Source of the DNA: Rhodococcus marinonascens NBRC 14363
GTDB lineage: Bacteria; Actinomycetota; Actinomycetes; Mycobacteriales; Mycobacteriaceae
DNA length: 64,000 bases
Direction of reading: 5' to 3'
NCBI RefSeq assembly: GCF_001894885.1
Contig: NZ_BCXB01000004.1
Location: forward strand, 62,001 to 126,000
Position numbers and translations under genes: made by a program. Under the pieces are notes generated by a model. It saw nothing but the letters and a program-made list of their open reading frames with translations. It had not been told where the DNA came from and searched no databases. Shown here piece after piece: positions 48,890 to 58,903 of this stretch; within the stretch, counting starts at the first letter, position 1, and each line of letters starts with the position of its first letter.

Positions 48890-49201
48890 GTGGCACTTCC
48901 TCAGCTCACTGACGAACAGCGGGCCGCTGCTCTCGAGAAGGCCGCAGCCGCTCGACGTGCACGCGCAGAACTCAAGGACAAGCTCAAGTCCGGTGACATC
49001 ACTCTCAAGCAGGTCCTTTCCAAGGCGGCTGTCGATGACATCATCGGAAAGACCAAGGTCAGTGCCATTCTCGAGGCTCTTCCGAAGATCGGCAAAGTGA
49101 AGGCGCAAGAGATCATGGCGAACCTCGAGATCGCTCCTACGCGCAGGCTCCGCGGTCTCGGCGACCGTCAGCGCGACGCCCTGTTGGCTCACTTCAGCTG
49201 A
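48890..49201 (+). CDS. mihF: Actinobacterial integration host factor (mIHF)
   Basis: This 103-residue basic protein matches the mIHF family: LPQLTDEQRAAALEKAA at the N terminus and the helix-two-turn-helix region KVSAILEALPKIGKVKA. RRLRGLGDRQRDALLAHF ends the protein. mIHF is unrelated to E. coli IHF and is an essential nucleoid protein in mycobacteria, required for phage L5 integration. The GTG is preceded by GAAGGAG. In mycobacteria the gene is next to gmk; here it is between an S9 peptidase and valS, so this may be a second copy. Confidence 0.95.
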   Translation: MALPQLTDEQRAAALEKAAAARRARAELKDKLKSGDITLKQVLSKAAVDDIIGKTKVSAILEALPKIGKVKAQEIMANLEIAPTRRLRGLGDRQRDALLAHFS

Positions 49202-49209
49202 TGCTCTCA

Positions 49210-49251
49210 CGGGTGCCCGCACGCGTCATGACGCAAATGTGCGGGCACCCG
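49210..49251 (+). terminator. Terminator after the IHF gene with a nested palindrome
   Basis: A 13-bp perfect stem (CGGGTGCCCGCAC/GTGCGGGCACCCG) encloses GCGTCATGACGC, itself a 12-bp palindrome, and is followed by GTTTGTTT. It starts 9 bases after the stop. Confidence 0.85.
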
Positions 49252-49932
49252 GTTTGTTTCCCGGCACTCGGCGATGCCGGTGCAATCTGGCGCCAACGCA
49301 GATCCGGAGTGGCTTCGTCGCCGCAGTGAAGACCGCTGCAGTGAAGGTTGACGTGCCGCATAGCGCGTCGTTCCCCGAGTCCGCCGCCGAAGACTGCTCG
49401 GGCCTTTCGATCACCGCAGTAGTCGCGTGAGGCAGTCTGGAATCGCAGACCACTCACACGGCAATGCCCGCGCTCGGCAATGCCCGCGCACTTCAATGCG
49501 ACAGCACAAGTGGACCGTCGGGCATCGGACCCGCCTCCCGTCGGTCTGTCGGGGACGCCGGGTCGCTGCGGATCGGCAGCAAGTTTCCATGCACACTCCA
49601 CATTCTCGAGTGGTTGCCGCTACAGACGCGGCAGACGAACCGGAGGAACCCTTGAACGACCACAACCCGCAGCTCTTCTCTGAGTTGCACACGATTGTAG
49701 GATCCCCAGCGGGCGGAGAAAGCGAAGCCGAGTCGCAAGATCCTGTCGTTCGCGAATGCCGCACTGCTACCGAGGTGCACCGAACGTTGTTCAGCGACCC
49801 GTGATGACCTCGCAGCCCTGAGAATCCCTTCCGCCACTTCTTTGCGGATATACCGCGTGGCGAGTTACTCGACGGCGGCGCAGTCATGGTAGCGGCGTCG
49901 TCGGCCTACTGCGCGTTCATTAGACTCGACGG
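49252..49932. other. Region without recognisable gene upstream of valS
   Basis: The 680 bases carry several short open frames on both strands, but none has a convincing ribosome site, codon pattern or family motif. A 16-bp direct repeat (cores CGGCAATGCCCGCGC) occurs at about 49470-49500. Nothing resembling a T-box or other riboswitch was recognised before valS. Confidence 0.5.
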
Positions 49933-52641
49933 GTGACCCGTGCAGCTCCCGAAAATCCCCAGAACCCCGCCGATGCCCTCCCGAGGAGCTGGGACCCCAG
50001 TTCCGTCGAGGCCGATCTGTATCAGGGCTGGGTAGACGCCGGTTACTTCCGCGCGGATCCCCACAGCAGCAAACCTGGATACTCCATTGTCCTGCCTCCG
50101 CCTAACGTGACCGGCAGCCTGCACATGGGTCACGCACTCGACCACACCCTGATGGATACTCTGAGCCGTCGCAAGCGGATGCAGGGTTTCGAGGTGCTGT
50201 GGTTGCCTGGCATGGACCACGCGGGTATTGCGACCCAGACCGTGGTGGAGAAGCAACTCGCCGCCGACGGCAAGAGGAAAGAGGACCTCGGTCGCGAACT
50301 CTTCATCGATAAGGTGTGGGACTGGAAGCATGAGTCGGGCGGCACCATCGGCGGGCAGATGCGCCGCATCGGCGACAGCGTCGACTGGAGCCGTGACCGC
50401 TTCACCATGGACGACGGGCTCTCTCGTGCCGTGCATACCGTCTTCAAACGGATGTACGACGACGGGCTGATCTACCGTGCGGAGCGGCTGGTCAACTGGT
50501 CCCCGGTGCTGCAGACTGCGATCTCCGACATCGAGGTGAAGTTCGAGGATGTCGAGGGTGAACTGGTTTCGCTGCGGTATGGGTCGCTGAACGACGACGA
50601 GCCGCACGTAGTGGTCGCCACAACCCGTGTCGAGACGATGCTCGGCGACACCGCAGTGGCCGTGCATCCCGACGACGAGCGATACAAGCACCTGCTCGGG
50701 ACGACCCTGGAGCACCCGATCACCGGACGGGACATTCCGATCATCGCGGACGAGTACGTCGATCCTGAGTTCGGCAGCGGTGCCGTCAAGATCACCCCGG
50801 CGCACGACCCCAACGACTTCGAGATGGGGCTGCGGCACAACCTGCCGATGCCGACCATCATGGATGAGGCGGGCAAGATCGCAGACACCGGAACGCAATT
50901 CGACGGACTCGACCGCTTCGAGGCGCGTGTCAAGGTGAGAGAAACGCTGGCAGCGCAGGGGCGAGTCGTCGCTGAGAAGCGACCCTATCTGCACAGCGTC
51001 GGACATTCGGAGCGAAGCGGAGAATCCATCGAGCCGCGCCTGTCGTTGCAGTGGTGGGTGAGGGTGGAGACCCTTGCGAAGGCTGCCGGTGATGCGGTGC
51101 GCAATGGCGACACCGTGATCCACCCGACCAGTCAGGAACCGCGCTGGTTCGCCTGGGTCGACAACATGCACGACTGGTGCATCTCGCGTCAATTGTGGTG
51201 GGGTCATCGAATCCCTGTCTGGTATGGCCCCGACGGTGAGGTGGCCTGCTTCGGCCCGGACGAGACGGCACCCGAGGGTTGGGTGCAGGACCCCGACGTC
51301 CTCGACACCTGGTTCTCCGCCGGTCTGTGGCCGTTCTCCACCATGGGCTGGCCCGACAAGACCCCGGAGCTCGAGAAGTTCTATCCCACAAGTGTTCTCG
51401 TCACCGGCTATGACATTCTCTTCTTCTGGGTGGCGCGGATGATGATGTTCGGCACCTACGTGTCGGAGGATGACGCGATTACGGGGCGGGGCGAGCGAAG
51501 CGAAGGAATATTCAGCGAAGGCAAGTCTGGACCGCAGGTGCCGTTCGACGACGTCTTCCTGCACGGGCTCGTGCGGGACCAGTTCGGCAAGAAGATGTCG
51601 AAGTCGCGCGGCAACGGTATCGACCCGCTCGACTGGGTCGACCGCTTCGGTGCCGATGCGTTGCGCTTCACCCTGGCCCGCGGCGCCAACCCCGGTAGCG
51701 ACCTGTCGGTGGGCGAGGACCACGCGCAGTCTTCGCGGAACTTCGCTACCAAACTATTCAATGCCACCAAGTTCGCGTTGATGAACGGCGCCGCGCCGGC
51801 CCCACTGCCCGGCCGCGGGGAACTCTCGGACGCTGATCTGTGGATTCTCGACCGCCTCGAGCAGGTCCGAAGTGACGTCGACTCCGCCTTCGACCGCTAC
51901 GAGTTCAGCAAGGCATGCGAGACGCTGTTCCACTTTGCGTGGGACGAGGTCTGCGACTGGTACCTGGAGTTGGCCAAGGTGCAGTTCGCCCAGGAGGACA
52001 CGGTCGCGGCGAATACGAGGACAGTGCTCGGCAACGTCCTCGACGCTCTACTGCGCCTGCTCCACCCGGTGATCCCATTCGTGACGGAGACCCTGTGGAA
52101 GGCACTGACCGGCGGTGAATCTGTTGTGGTGGCACAGTGGCCCGAGGCCAGCGGTGCGGCGGCGGATCCCGTTGCGGCCCAGCGGGTCGAGGACATGCAG
52201 CGGCTGGTGACCGAGGTGCGTCGCTTCCGCAGCGACCAGGGGCTCAAGCCGTCGCAACGGGTGCCCGCGCGCGTCAGCGGCATCGCGGCAGCGGATCTGG
52301 ATACTCAACTCGCCGCAGTCACATCGCTGGCGCGTCTGACGGACCCGGCGGAGGACTTCACTGTGTCCGCCTCGGTGGAGGTGCGCCTGAGTAAGGCAAC
52401 TGTCACCGTCGATCTCGACACGTCCGGGAACGTCGACCTCGGCGCCGAGCGTGCGCGGTTGGACAAGGACCTTTCGGCCGCGCGGAAAGACCTTGCCGGT
52501 ACCACCGCCAAGCTGTCCAACGAGGCGTTCCTGGCCAAGGCTCCCGACGCCGTCAAGGAGAAGATCCGTACTCGTCGACAGATAGCGGCCGAAGAAATCG
52601 AACGCATCACCAAGCGAGTGAAGGAGCTGGAAGGCGCGTGA
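49933..52641 (+). CDS. valS: Valyl-tRNA synthetase
   Basis: This 902-residue class I synthetase has the HIGH motif as HMGH ([14 protein letters not shown]) and the KMSKS motif ([10 protein letters not shown]). The editing domain lies between them, and a C-terminal coiled coil follows (about 830-900, [21 protein letters not shown]). It charges tRNA-Val and hydrolyses mis-activated threonine. The start is GTG. A short segment before the KMSKS region ([16 protein letters not shown]) looks like a lineage-specific insertion. The folC gene overlaps its stop by 4 bp. Confidence 0.97.
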   Translation: MTRAAPENPQNPADALPRSWDPSSVEADLYQGWVDAGYFRADPHSSKPGYSIVLPPPNVTGSLHMGHALDHTLMDTLSRRKRMQGFEVLWLPGMDHAGIATQTVVEKQLAADGKRKEDLGRELFIDKVWDWKHESGGTIGGQMRRIGDSVDWSRDRFTMDDGLSRAVHTVFKRMYDDGLIYRAERLVNWSPVLQTAISDIEVKFEDVEGELVSLRYGSLNDDEPHVVVATTRVETMLGDTAVAVHPDDERYKHLLGTTLEHPITGRDIPIIADEYVDPEFGSGAVKITPAHDPNDFEMGLRHNLPMPTIMDEAGKIADTGTQFDGLDRFEARVKVRETLAAQGRVVAEKRPYLHSVGHSERSGESIEPRLSLQWWVRVETLAKAAGDAVRNGDTVIHPTSQEPRWFAWVDNMHDWCISRQLWWGHRIPVWYGPDGEVACFGPDETAPEGWVQDPDVLDTWFSAGLWPFSTMGWPDKTPELEKFYPTSVLVTGYDILFFWVARMMMFGTYVSEDDAITGRGERSEGIFSEGKSGPQVPFDDVFLHGLVRDQFGKKMSKSRGNGIDPLDWVDRFGADALRFTLARGANPGSDLSVGEDHAQSSRNFATKLFNATKFALMNGAAPAPLPGRGELSDADLWILDRLEQVRSDVDSAFDRYEFSKACETLFHFAWDEVCDWYLELAKVQFAQEDTVAANTRTVLGNVLDALLRLLHPVIPFVTETLWKALTGGESVVVAQWPEASGAAADPVAAQRVEDMQRLVTEVRRFRSDQGLKPSQRVPARVSGIAAADLDTQLAAVTSLARLTDPAEDFTVSASVEVRLSKATVTVDLDTSGNVDLGAERARLDKDLSAARKDLAGTTAKLSNEAFLAKAPDAVKEKIRTRRQIAAEEIERITKRVKELEGA

Positions 52642-54065
52642 CCTCGCCCGATTTTCCGCCGAAGGAAGTCAGCCCGGTCGACCTCGCAGAACTGGCATTG
52701 GTCGAAGCGGAACTCGACGAGCGGTGGCCTGAGACCAAAATCGAACCGTCGCTGAACCGGATCTCAGCGTTGATGGACGTGCTCGGATCGCCGCAGCAGG
52801 GCTATCCGGCCATCCATGTCACGGGCACCAACGGCAAGACGTCGGTGACGCGGATGATCGACTCGCTGCTGACGGCACTGCACAGGCGAACCGGCCGCAT
52901 CACCAGCCCACACCTGCAACTCGCGACCGAGCGCATCAGTATCGACGGCCGCCCGGTGTCACCACGTCGGTACGTCGACACCTACCGCGAGATCGAGCCG
53001 TACATCCAGATGATCGATCAGCAGTCGCAGGCGGCCGGCGGGCCGGCGATGAGCAAGTTCGAGGTGCTGACCGCGATGGCTTACTCGGCGTTCGCGGAGG
53101 CGCCCGTTGACGTGGCGGTGGTCGAGGTGGGTCTCGGCGGACGTTGGGACGCAACCAATGTCATCGACGGCGAGGTCGCCGTGATCACCTCGATCGGTCT
53201 CGATCATGCGGACTATCTCGGCGACGATCTCGCGGGTATCGCCGCGGAGAAGGCCGGCATCATCAAGAAGGGGCGAGAGGATGCGCTGATGCCACGCGAC
53301 GCCGTCGCGATCATCGCTGAGCAGACGCCGGAGGTTATGGATGTTCTGCTGCGCCGTGCCGTGGAGGTAGATGCGGCAGTAGCACGTGAAGGCGCCGAGT
53401 TCACGGTACTGGCTCGTCAAGTCGCCGTCGGTGGTCAGCAACTGGAACTCCAGGGTCTCGGCGGGGTGTACACCGACATCTTCCTGCCCCTTCACGGAGA
53501 GCATCAGGCGCGCAACGCTTCCCTTGCTCTGGCTGCCGTGGAGGCGTTCTTCGGTGCGGGCCCGGAGAAGCAACTCGATCAGGATGCGGTTCGCCAGGCG
53601 TTCGCGTCGGTCGTTAGTCCGGGACGCATGGAACGGGTCCGCACTGCCCCGACCGTCTTCGTCGACGCCGCGCATAACCCCGACGGGGCTCGTGCGCTTG
53701 CCGCCGCGCTGACCGACGAGTTCGACTTCCGCAAACTTGTCGGCGTCGTGAGTGTGATGGCAGACAAGGACGTAGAGGGCATCCTCTCGGCGCTGGAGTC
53801 TGTGTTCGACGAGTTGGTGGTGACGAACAACGGGGCACCTCGGGCGATGGACGTCGACGATCTCGCCGGCCTGGCGGTCGCGAAGTTCGGTGATGAGCGC
53901 GTTGTGGTGGTGCCTACTCTGACGGACGCGCTGGAGACGGCGATCGCGCTGGCAGAAGAAGTCGCCGAACCTGGTGAGGCGGTATCGGGGGCGGGTGTCG
54001 TGGTCACCGGATCCGTGGTGACCGCCGGTGCTGCCCGCACTCTCTTCGGAAAGGACCCAGTGTGA
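52638..54065 (+). CDS. folC: Folylpolyglutamate synthase / dihydrofolate synthase
   Basis: This 475-residue Mur-ligase-like protein has P-loop [10 protein letters not shown] and the omega loop [27 protein letters not shown] and the C-terminal-domain motif [14 protein letters not shown] also match the family. It adds glutamate to dihydropteroate and to folates. The first 30 residues are variable. GTG start overlaps valS, and the next gene overlaps its stop by 4 bp, so valS-folC-DUF4233 are probably translated in coupling. Confidence 0.95.
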   Translation: MTSPDFPPKEVSPVDLAELALVEAELDERWPETKIEPSLNRISALMDVLGSPQQGYPAIHVTGTNGKTSVTRMIDSLLTALHRRTGRITSPHLQLATERISIDGRPVSPRRYVDTYREIEPYIQMIDQQSQAAGGPAMSKFEVLTAMAYSAFAEAPVDVAVVEVGLGGRWDATNVIDGEVAVITSIGLDHADYLGDDLAGIAAEKAGIIKKGREDALMPRDAVAIIAEQTPEVMDVLLRRAVEVDAAVAREGAEFTVLARQVAVGGQQLELQGLGGVYTDIFLPLHGEHQARNASLALAAVEAFFGAGPEKQLDQDAVRQAFASVVSPGRMERVRTAPTVFVDAAHNPDGARALAAALTDEFDFRKLVGVVSVMADKDVEGILSALESVFDELVVTNNGAPRAMDVDDLAGLAVAKFGDERVVVVPTLTDALETAIALAEEVAEPGEAVSGAGVVVTGSVVTAGAARTLFGKDPV

Positions 54066-54478
54066 GCGAGTCGAACTCGAACTCGAATGCTTCGGAACCG
54101 GAGTACGGTCCTCCGACCAAGGACCCCTGGAAGGGCTTCCGCGGAGTGGTCGCCGGATCGCTGATCCTGGAAGCGATCGTGGTGCTTCTCGCCCTGCCGG
54201 TCGTTGCGAACGTCGGGGGTGGACTGACCTGGCTGTCCGGAACGTATCTCGTGGGGTTGGCGGTACTGATGATCCTCGGGGCGGGGCTGCAGGGCCGCTC
54301 ATGGGCGATGGCGTACAACCTGTTGCTGCAGGTGGCGTTGATACTCGGGTTCTTCGTGAACGTATCGATCGGCGTGGTCGGCGTGGTTTTCGCGATCCTT
54401 TGGGGTTACATTCTCTACTTCCGCAGGAACGTCCGCCAGAGAATGGAGCGGGGCCTGCTTCCAGGTCAGCGCGACTGA
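54062..54478 (+). CDS. DUF4233 membrane protein
   Basis: This 138-residue protein has four hydrophobic segments (for example GSLILEAIVVLLALPVVANV and LLLQVALILGFFVNVSIGVV). It sits between folC and ndk, the position of the conserved DUF4233 gene in mycobacteria (Rv2446c). The N terminus is rich in Ser and Asn, from repeated TCGAACTCG codons. The function is unknown. Confidence 0.85.
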   Translation: MSESNSNSNASEPEYGPPTKDPWKGFRGVVAGSLILEAIVVLLALPVVANVGGGLTWLSGTYLVGLAVLMILGAGLQGRSWAMAYNLLLQVALILGFFVNVSIGVVGVVFAILWGYILYFRRNVRQRMERGLLPGQRD

Positions 54479-54496
54479 CCATTTAGGCTGTGCGCC

Positions 54497-54916
54497 GTGA
54501 CTGAGCGCACCCTTGTACTGATCAAGCCCGATGCCGTTGCCCGCGGATATGTTGGAGAAATCCTCGGCCGTATCGAGCGGAAGGGGCTGACCATCTCCGC
54601 GCTCGACTTGCGCACCGCACCCGGCGACATCGCGGCCGCCCACTACGCCGAACACGAAGGCCGCCCGTTTTACCCGAGCCTGCTCGAATTCATCACGGGT
54701 GGCCCTCTCGTGGCCGCGGTACTTGAAGGACCGCGCGCGATCGCGGCGTTCCGGCAACTCGCCGGTGGCACCGATCCGGTGGAAAAGGCGCTTCCGGGAA
54801 CGATCCGCGGTGATTTCGCGCTCGAACCCCAGCAGAACTTGGTCCACGGTTCGGACTCGGTCGAGGCGGCTGAGCGCGAGATTGCCCTTTGGTTCCCTGA
54901 CCTCGCCGGGAATTAG
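54497..54916 (+). CDS. ndk: Nucleoside diphosphate kinase
   Basis: The 139-residue protein has the phosphorylated His117 in NLVHGSDS and the [13 protein letters not shown] motif. The Kpn-loop region and RGDFAL are also present. It balances the nucleoside triphosphate pool by a ping-pong transfer through the phosphohistidine. It starts with GTG, 18 bases after the DUF4233 gene. Confidence 0.97.
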   Translation: MTERTLVLIKPDAVARGYVGEILGRIERKGLTISALDLRTAPGDIAAAHYAEHEGRPFYPSLLEFITGGPLVAAVLEGPRAIAAFRQLAGGTDPVEKALPGTIRGDFALEPQQNLVHGSDSVEAAEREIALWFPDLAGN

Positions 54917-54920
54917 CTCA

Positions 54921-54965
54921 CCCACCTATCCATGCCCCACCTATCCATGCCCCACCCATCCATGA
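54921..54965 (+). repeat. Three 15-bp tandem repeats after ndk
   Basis: CCCACCTATCCATGC occurs twice exactly (54921-54935, 54936-54950) and a third time with two changes (54951-54965), starting four bases after the ndk stop. Confidence 0.95.
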
Positions 54966-55004
54966 CGATGGGTGCACCCGGTGCTTCTTCCGCATGGATG
55001 GGTG
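54953..55004. terminator. 12-bp inverted repeat between ndk and rne
   Basis: CACCCATCCATG (54953-54964) and CATGGATGGGTG (54993-55004) are exact complements, with a 28-base loop. The left arm is the third copy of the tandem repeat. It may terminate ndk or form part of the rne leader. Confidence 0.6.
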
Positions 55005-55364
55005 CGCCGCTGGCACGTTCTGTTGCAGACGTATGGGATACTGGGAGGGTCGGACCGCAATAGTGCTTCACGTGGCTTCGACCGGATGGCACCACGGCTC
55101 CATGCCCTTCATCGCTGCCCCTGCGTCAACAGGAAATACCTGGGCGTTTCGGCACGCTGGATGATCAGGCGCTTGCACCGCGGAGGATCGCCATTCGAAG
55201 GCGCCACACGGGTACGCAGTGAAAACGGCACTGCATGCGATGTGTGGAGCGAGACCAAACAATCTTGCGCTCACATCGGGTGCGAGTACACACACAGCGT
55301 CCCCGAGTGGCCGCGTGACATGCCTAGATAAGGGATGGACGCGCCCGGGGGCTGAGGAGATTAC
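55005..55364 (+). other. Leader region of rne
   Basis: The 360 bases before rne contain no credible gene. A possible promoter lies near 55030-55045 (TATGGGATACT), which would give a 5' leader of about 310 bases. Long leaders that RNase E itself cuts are known in other bacteria; whether that applies here is open. Confidence 0.4.
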
Positions 55365-58300
55365 GTGGCCGATCAAGCGCCGCCCACAAATTCAGAGCCA
55401 AACGAGATGGCTACCGCGCAAAGTGCGGTTCCCGCTCTTCCTGAGAAGATTCGCGTACACGCGCTCGCGAAAATGCTGGGCGTCACGAGTAAACAGGTAC
55501 TCGCCGAGGCAGCGGCCCTCGGAACCGAATTGCGCAGCGCGCAGTCGAGCCTGCAACGCGACATCGCCGAGCGCGTTCACACAACTTTCGCTCTCGCGGA
55601 GCCTGCTCCGACGGCTGTGCCTACCGAGGCCGAACCGCCTGCGCCCACCGAGGCCGAACCGCCTGCGCCCACCGAGGCCGAACCGCCTGCGCCCACCGCG
55701 GAGCCCGTCGTGGAGGCAGCTCGGGAATCGGTCGCCGAGCACACGGCGGCCTTCGAGTCGGACCTCGGCTCCAGCCTCTTCACCACCAGTGCCTACGAAG
55801 TCGTGGCTCCTGTCGCCGAGCAGACGCCTGCGGCTGCGCCTGCAGTCGCTGAGGTTCCGTTGTTCCTGCAACCCGACCTCGCCGCGGTCGAGACCGCGCC
55901 GCGCCGCCGACGCGGACGCCGGGACGCCGGGGCATCCGACGCGAACGCCGAACAACCAGTCGTCGCAGAGACGGGTGACAAGGCCGCCGAATCCCGGGAC
56001 ACCGAATCCCGGGACACCGAATCCCGGGACACCGAATCCAGGGGCGACGGACCCGGGGAGACCGAACGCAGGGAGACCGAACGCAGGGACACCGAACGCA
56101 GGGACACTGGGTCGGCTGACAGCGGGGTGGCCGAGACCGAGTCGGAGGAGTCCGATGTCGACGGCGATCAGCCGCGTCGTCGCCGCCGTGGGCGCCGTGG
56201 GCGCGGAAGGGGACGGGGCGAACAGCAGAATGAGCAGGGCGCCGAGTCGGGAACCGACGGCGAGTCAGACCGTGCGGAGGCCCAGGACTCTGCCCGAGAC
56301 GAGAAGGGCGAATCCGCGCCCGGCAAGAAGGGCGTGGACGAATCTGACGAGAAACCCGAAAAGGAGTCCGAGGGGAGGTCCTCGGACGTCGAACAGTCGG
56401 AATCCGACCAGACCGTATCCGACCAGGCCGAATCCGACCAAACCGGGGACGAGGAGTCGGGCGACGGAGACGCCGACGGTTCGAGCCGTCGCCGTCGCCG
56501 TCGCCGTCGCCGCAAGTCCGCTGGTGAGGCCACCGGTGACGCCAACTCCGAGGATGATCCGCCGAACACGGTGGTTCACGAACGGGAGCCCCGGAACAAG
56601 AGCCGCTCCAAGGACGAGGTTCAGGGCATCACCGGTTCCACGCGGCTCGAGGCAAAGCGTCAGCGTCGCCGCGACGGGCGTGACGCTGGCCGCCGTCGCC
56701 CGCCGATTCTGACCGAATCGGAGTTCCTGGCCCGCCGTGAGGCCGTCGACCGCGTCATGATCGTGCGCGACCGAATCGCCGCCGGCCAGCCACACGCGAC
56801 CACCCAGGTTGCGGTACTCGAGGACGGCGTCCTCGTCGAACACTTCGTGACGACATCGGCGTCAGCGTCCATGGTCGGTAACGTCTACCTCGGGCGCGTC
56901 CAGAACGTCCTGCCGAGCATGGAAGCGGCGTTCATCGACATCGGCCGCGGACGAAACGGCGTGCTGTACGCCGGTGAGGTCAATTGGGAGGCCGCCGGAC
57001 TCGGCGGCAACTCCCGCAAGATCGAGCAGGCGCTCAAGCCAGGCGATCAGGTGCTTGTCCAGGTCAGCAAGGATCCGGTCGGACACAAGGGTGCACGACT
57101 GACCACGCAGATCAGCCTCGCCGGCCGATTCCTCGTTTACGTGCCGGGTGGTACGTCCACGGGTATCAGCCGCAAACTGCCCGACACCGAACGCAAACGA
57201 CTCAAGGACATCCTGCGCGATATCGTTCCCTCGGACGCCGGAGTCATCATCCGGACGGCCTCGGAGGGCGTGAGTGAGCAGGAACTTGCTCGAGATGTCA
57301 CGCGTTTGCGGGAACAGTGGGCCGGGATCGAGGAACAGGTCGGCAAGGCGAAGTCCGGCAAGTCCGGGAACCCTGAGGCGCTCTACGAGGAACCTGACCT
57401 TCTGGTCAAGGTCATCCGCGACCTGTTCAACGAGGACTTCTCCAAGCTGGTCATCGAGGGTGAAAAGGCTTGGACGACGGTCGAGTCGTACATCACGTCC
57501 GTTGCTCCTGACCTGCTGCCGCGGCTCGAGCAGCACACCGTTGCCAACGGCGGCATCGATGTCTTCGAGGCACACCGCATCGATGAGCAGTTGGCCAAGG
57601 CGCTCGACCGCAAGGTGTGGTTGCCGTCCGGGGGCACACTCGTCATCGACCGCACCGAGGCGATGACGGTGGTCGACGTCAACACGGGCAAGTTCACCGG
57701 TGCGGGCGGAAACCTCGAAGAAACCGTCACTCGGAACAACCTCGAGGCCGCCGAGGAGACAGTCCGACAGATGCGCTTGCGCGACATCGGCGGCATGATC
57801 GTCGTCGACTTCATCGACATGGTACTCGAGTCGAACCGCGACCTCGTGCTGCGTCGCCTGACCGAGGCCCTTGGCCGCGATCGAACCCGCCACCAAGTCT
57901 CCGAGGTCACCTCGCTCGGCCTGGTTCAAATGACGCGCAAGAAGTTGGGCACCGGATTGGTCGAGGCGTTCTCGACGAATTGCGAGCACTGTCACGGTCG
58001 GGGAATTATCGTGCATGCGGAGCCGATCGAGACGAAGTCCTCCGCGGACGACGGTTCGCGCGGGTCCTCGCGGGCTGAATCAGGGGGGAGCCGGAAGAAG
58101 CGCGGACGCGACAAGTCGTCCGGTGGTGAGTCGCCACCTACCCCCGTGCCCGAGGAAGCCCTGGCGGTGGATGCGACCGTCAAGCGGGCGCACCCGGTCG
58201 CCCTTGCGATGGCGCATCACCATCACGAGGAAGAAGCCGCACCCGCCGACGCGAAGCATGACGAGTCGGCTCAGCCGGACGATGTCGCCGCCATGGAGAC

Positions 58301-58697
58301 TCCCGAGCAGCTCGCGGACGCTCCAGGGCCGGTGCAATCGACCGTGATGACGCGTGCTGTCGACCTGACAGAGTCCGAAAAGGCCGTGGTCGAGGCGCGG
58401 GAAGCGGTCGTCGAGCCCGAACCCGTGGCCCCGCCGCGTCGCCGGAGTCGCCGGGTGTCTCGGGCGGCGGCAGCGCCGATGGCCGAAACCCCAAGTGCCG
58501 GAACGGTGTTCGTGATTCCCACACCGGAGGGTGAGACAGAATCCGCTCCGGAACCGGAGCCGGCTACGTCTGCAAACTCGGTAAGCGACCCACCCTCATC
58601 CGCGCAAAATGGTGTGGAAGAGCAGGCCGCGCCGCGAAAGGCACGCCGCCGTGCGGCGGGCCGGCCGGCGGGCCCGCCGGCGGACGCCGATCACTGA
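55365..58697 (+). CDS. rne: Ribonuclease E/G with N-terminal IF2_N-like domain
   Basis: This 1110-residue endoribonuclease has four parts. Residues 28-75 resemble the IF2_N fold (KIRVHALAKMLGVTSKQVL). Residues 76-500 are a disordered tail with repeats and Arg-rich patches. The catalytic core runs from an S1 domain at about 500 to about 880, with metal ligands near Asp771 (VVDVNTG) and Asp815 (VVDFIDM) and zinc-link Cys873/Cys876 (CEHC). A second disordered tail ends the protein. It is the main mRNA-decay and rRNA-processing nuclease. The GTG start follows GAGGAG. Confidence 0.95.
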   Translation: MADQAPPTNSEPNEMATAQSAVPALPEKIRVHALAKMLGVTSKQVLAEAAALGTELRSAQSSLQRDIAERVHTTFALAEPAPTAVPTEAEPPAPTEAEPPAPTEAEPPAPTAEPVVEAARESVAEHTAAFESDLGSSLFTTSAYEVVAPVAEQTPAAAPAVAEVPLFLQPDLAAVETAPRRRRGRRDAGASDANAEQPVVAETGDKAAESRDTESRDTESRDTESRGDGPGETERRETERRDTERRDTGSADSGVAETESEESDVDGDQPRRRRRGRRGRGRGRGEQQNEQGAESGTDGESDRAEAQDSARDEKGESAPGKKGVDESDEKPEKESEGRSSDVEQSESDQTVSDQAESDQTGDEESGDGDADGSSRRRRRRRRRKSAGEATGDANSEDDPPNTVVHEREPRNKSRSKDEVQGITGSTRLEAKRQRRRDGRDAGRRRPPILTESEFLARREAVDRVMIVRDRIAAGQPHATTQVAVLEDGVLVEHFVTTSASASMVGNVYLGRVQNVLPSMEAAFIDIGRGRNGVLYAGEVNWEAAGLGGNSRKIEQALKPGDQVLVQVSKDPVGHKGARLTTQISLAGRFLVYVPGGTSTGISRKLPDTERKRLKDILRDIVPSDAGVIIRTASEGVSEQELARDVTRLREQWAGIEEQVGKAKSGKSGNPEALYEEPDLLVKVIRDLFNEDFSKLVIEGEKAWTTVESYITSVAPDLLPRLEQHTVANGGIDVFEAHRIDEQLAKALDRKVWLPSGGTLVIDRTEAMTVVDVNTGKFTGAGGNLEETVTRNNLEAAEETVRQMRLRDIGGMIVVDFIDMVLESNRDLVLRRLTEALGRDRTRHQVSEVTSLGLVQMTRKKLGTGLVEAFSTNCEHCHGRGIIVHAEPIETKSSADDGSRGSSRAESGGSRKKRGRDKSSGGESPPTPVPEEALAVDATVKRAHPVALAMAHHHHEEEAAPADAKHDESAQPDDVAAMETPEQLADAPGPVQSTVMTRAVDLTESEKAVVEAREAVVEPEPVAPPRRRSRRVSRAAAAPMAETPSAGTVFVIPTPEGETESAPEPEPATSANSVSDPPSSAQNGVEEQAAPRKARRRAAGRPAGPPADADH
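55623..55694 (+). repeat. 24-bp tandem repeat inside rne
   Basis: Three exact copies encode the octapeptide TEAEPPAP in the disordered N-terminal region. A further set of 15-bp repeats encoding ESRDT and ETERR/DTERR lies at 55989-56105. Confidence 0.95.
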
Positions 58698-58729
58698 CGA
58701 AGAACGTGGGGAAGGCGATCGCTGCCGGT

Positions 58730-58759
58730 TTGTACGGAGCGGTTGCCTTCCTGTAACCT
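58730..58759 (+). promoter_or_regulatory. Candidate promoter of rplU-rpmA
   Basis: TTGTAC (58730-58735) and TAACCT (58754-58759) are 18 bases apart, giving a leader of about 140 bases before rplU. No known L21 leader structure was recognised. Confidence 0.45.
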
Positions 58760-58903
58760 TGACCAGTCGCTACTCGGCGATGAAGGTTTGCTGTGCCCTT
58801 ACATTTGAGGGCTGCGCGACCTCGACCGAGCTAGCCGTCACACCAGACCAGTCGTGCACTCCGTTGTGCGAGCAAGTTCGAAGAAGCAAGGGGTAGCCCT
58901 CCG

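Noticed and set aside
49860-49932. T-box or other riboswitch before valS
   Set aside because: No T-box core, specifier loop or terminator/antiterminator pair was seen, and actinobacterial T-boxes are mostly before ileS.
49906-51723. 605-residue open frame on the minus strand inside valS
   Set aside because: It lies wholly opposite a clear valyl-tRNA synthetase and has low-complexity His/Arg/Val composition typical of antisense frames.
52959-54482. 507-residue minus-strand frame across folC and the DUF4233 gene
   Set aside because: It is antisense to two genes with recognisable motifs and tight start/stop overlaps.
58760-58903. L21-type autoregulatory leader before rplU
   Set aside because: The leader is long enough, but I could not draw a recognised L21 leader structure.
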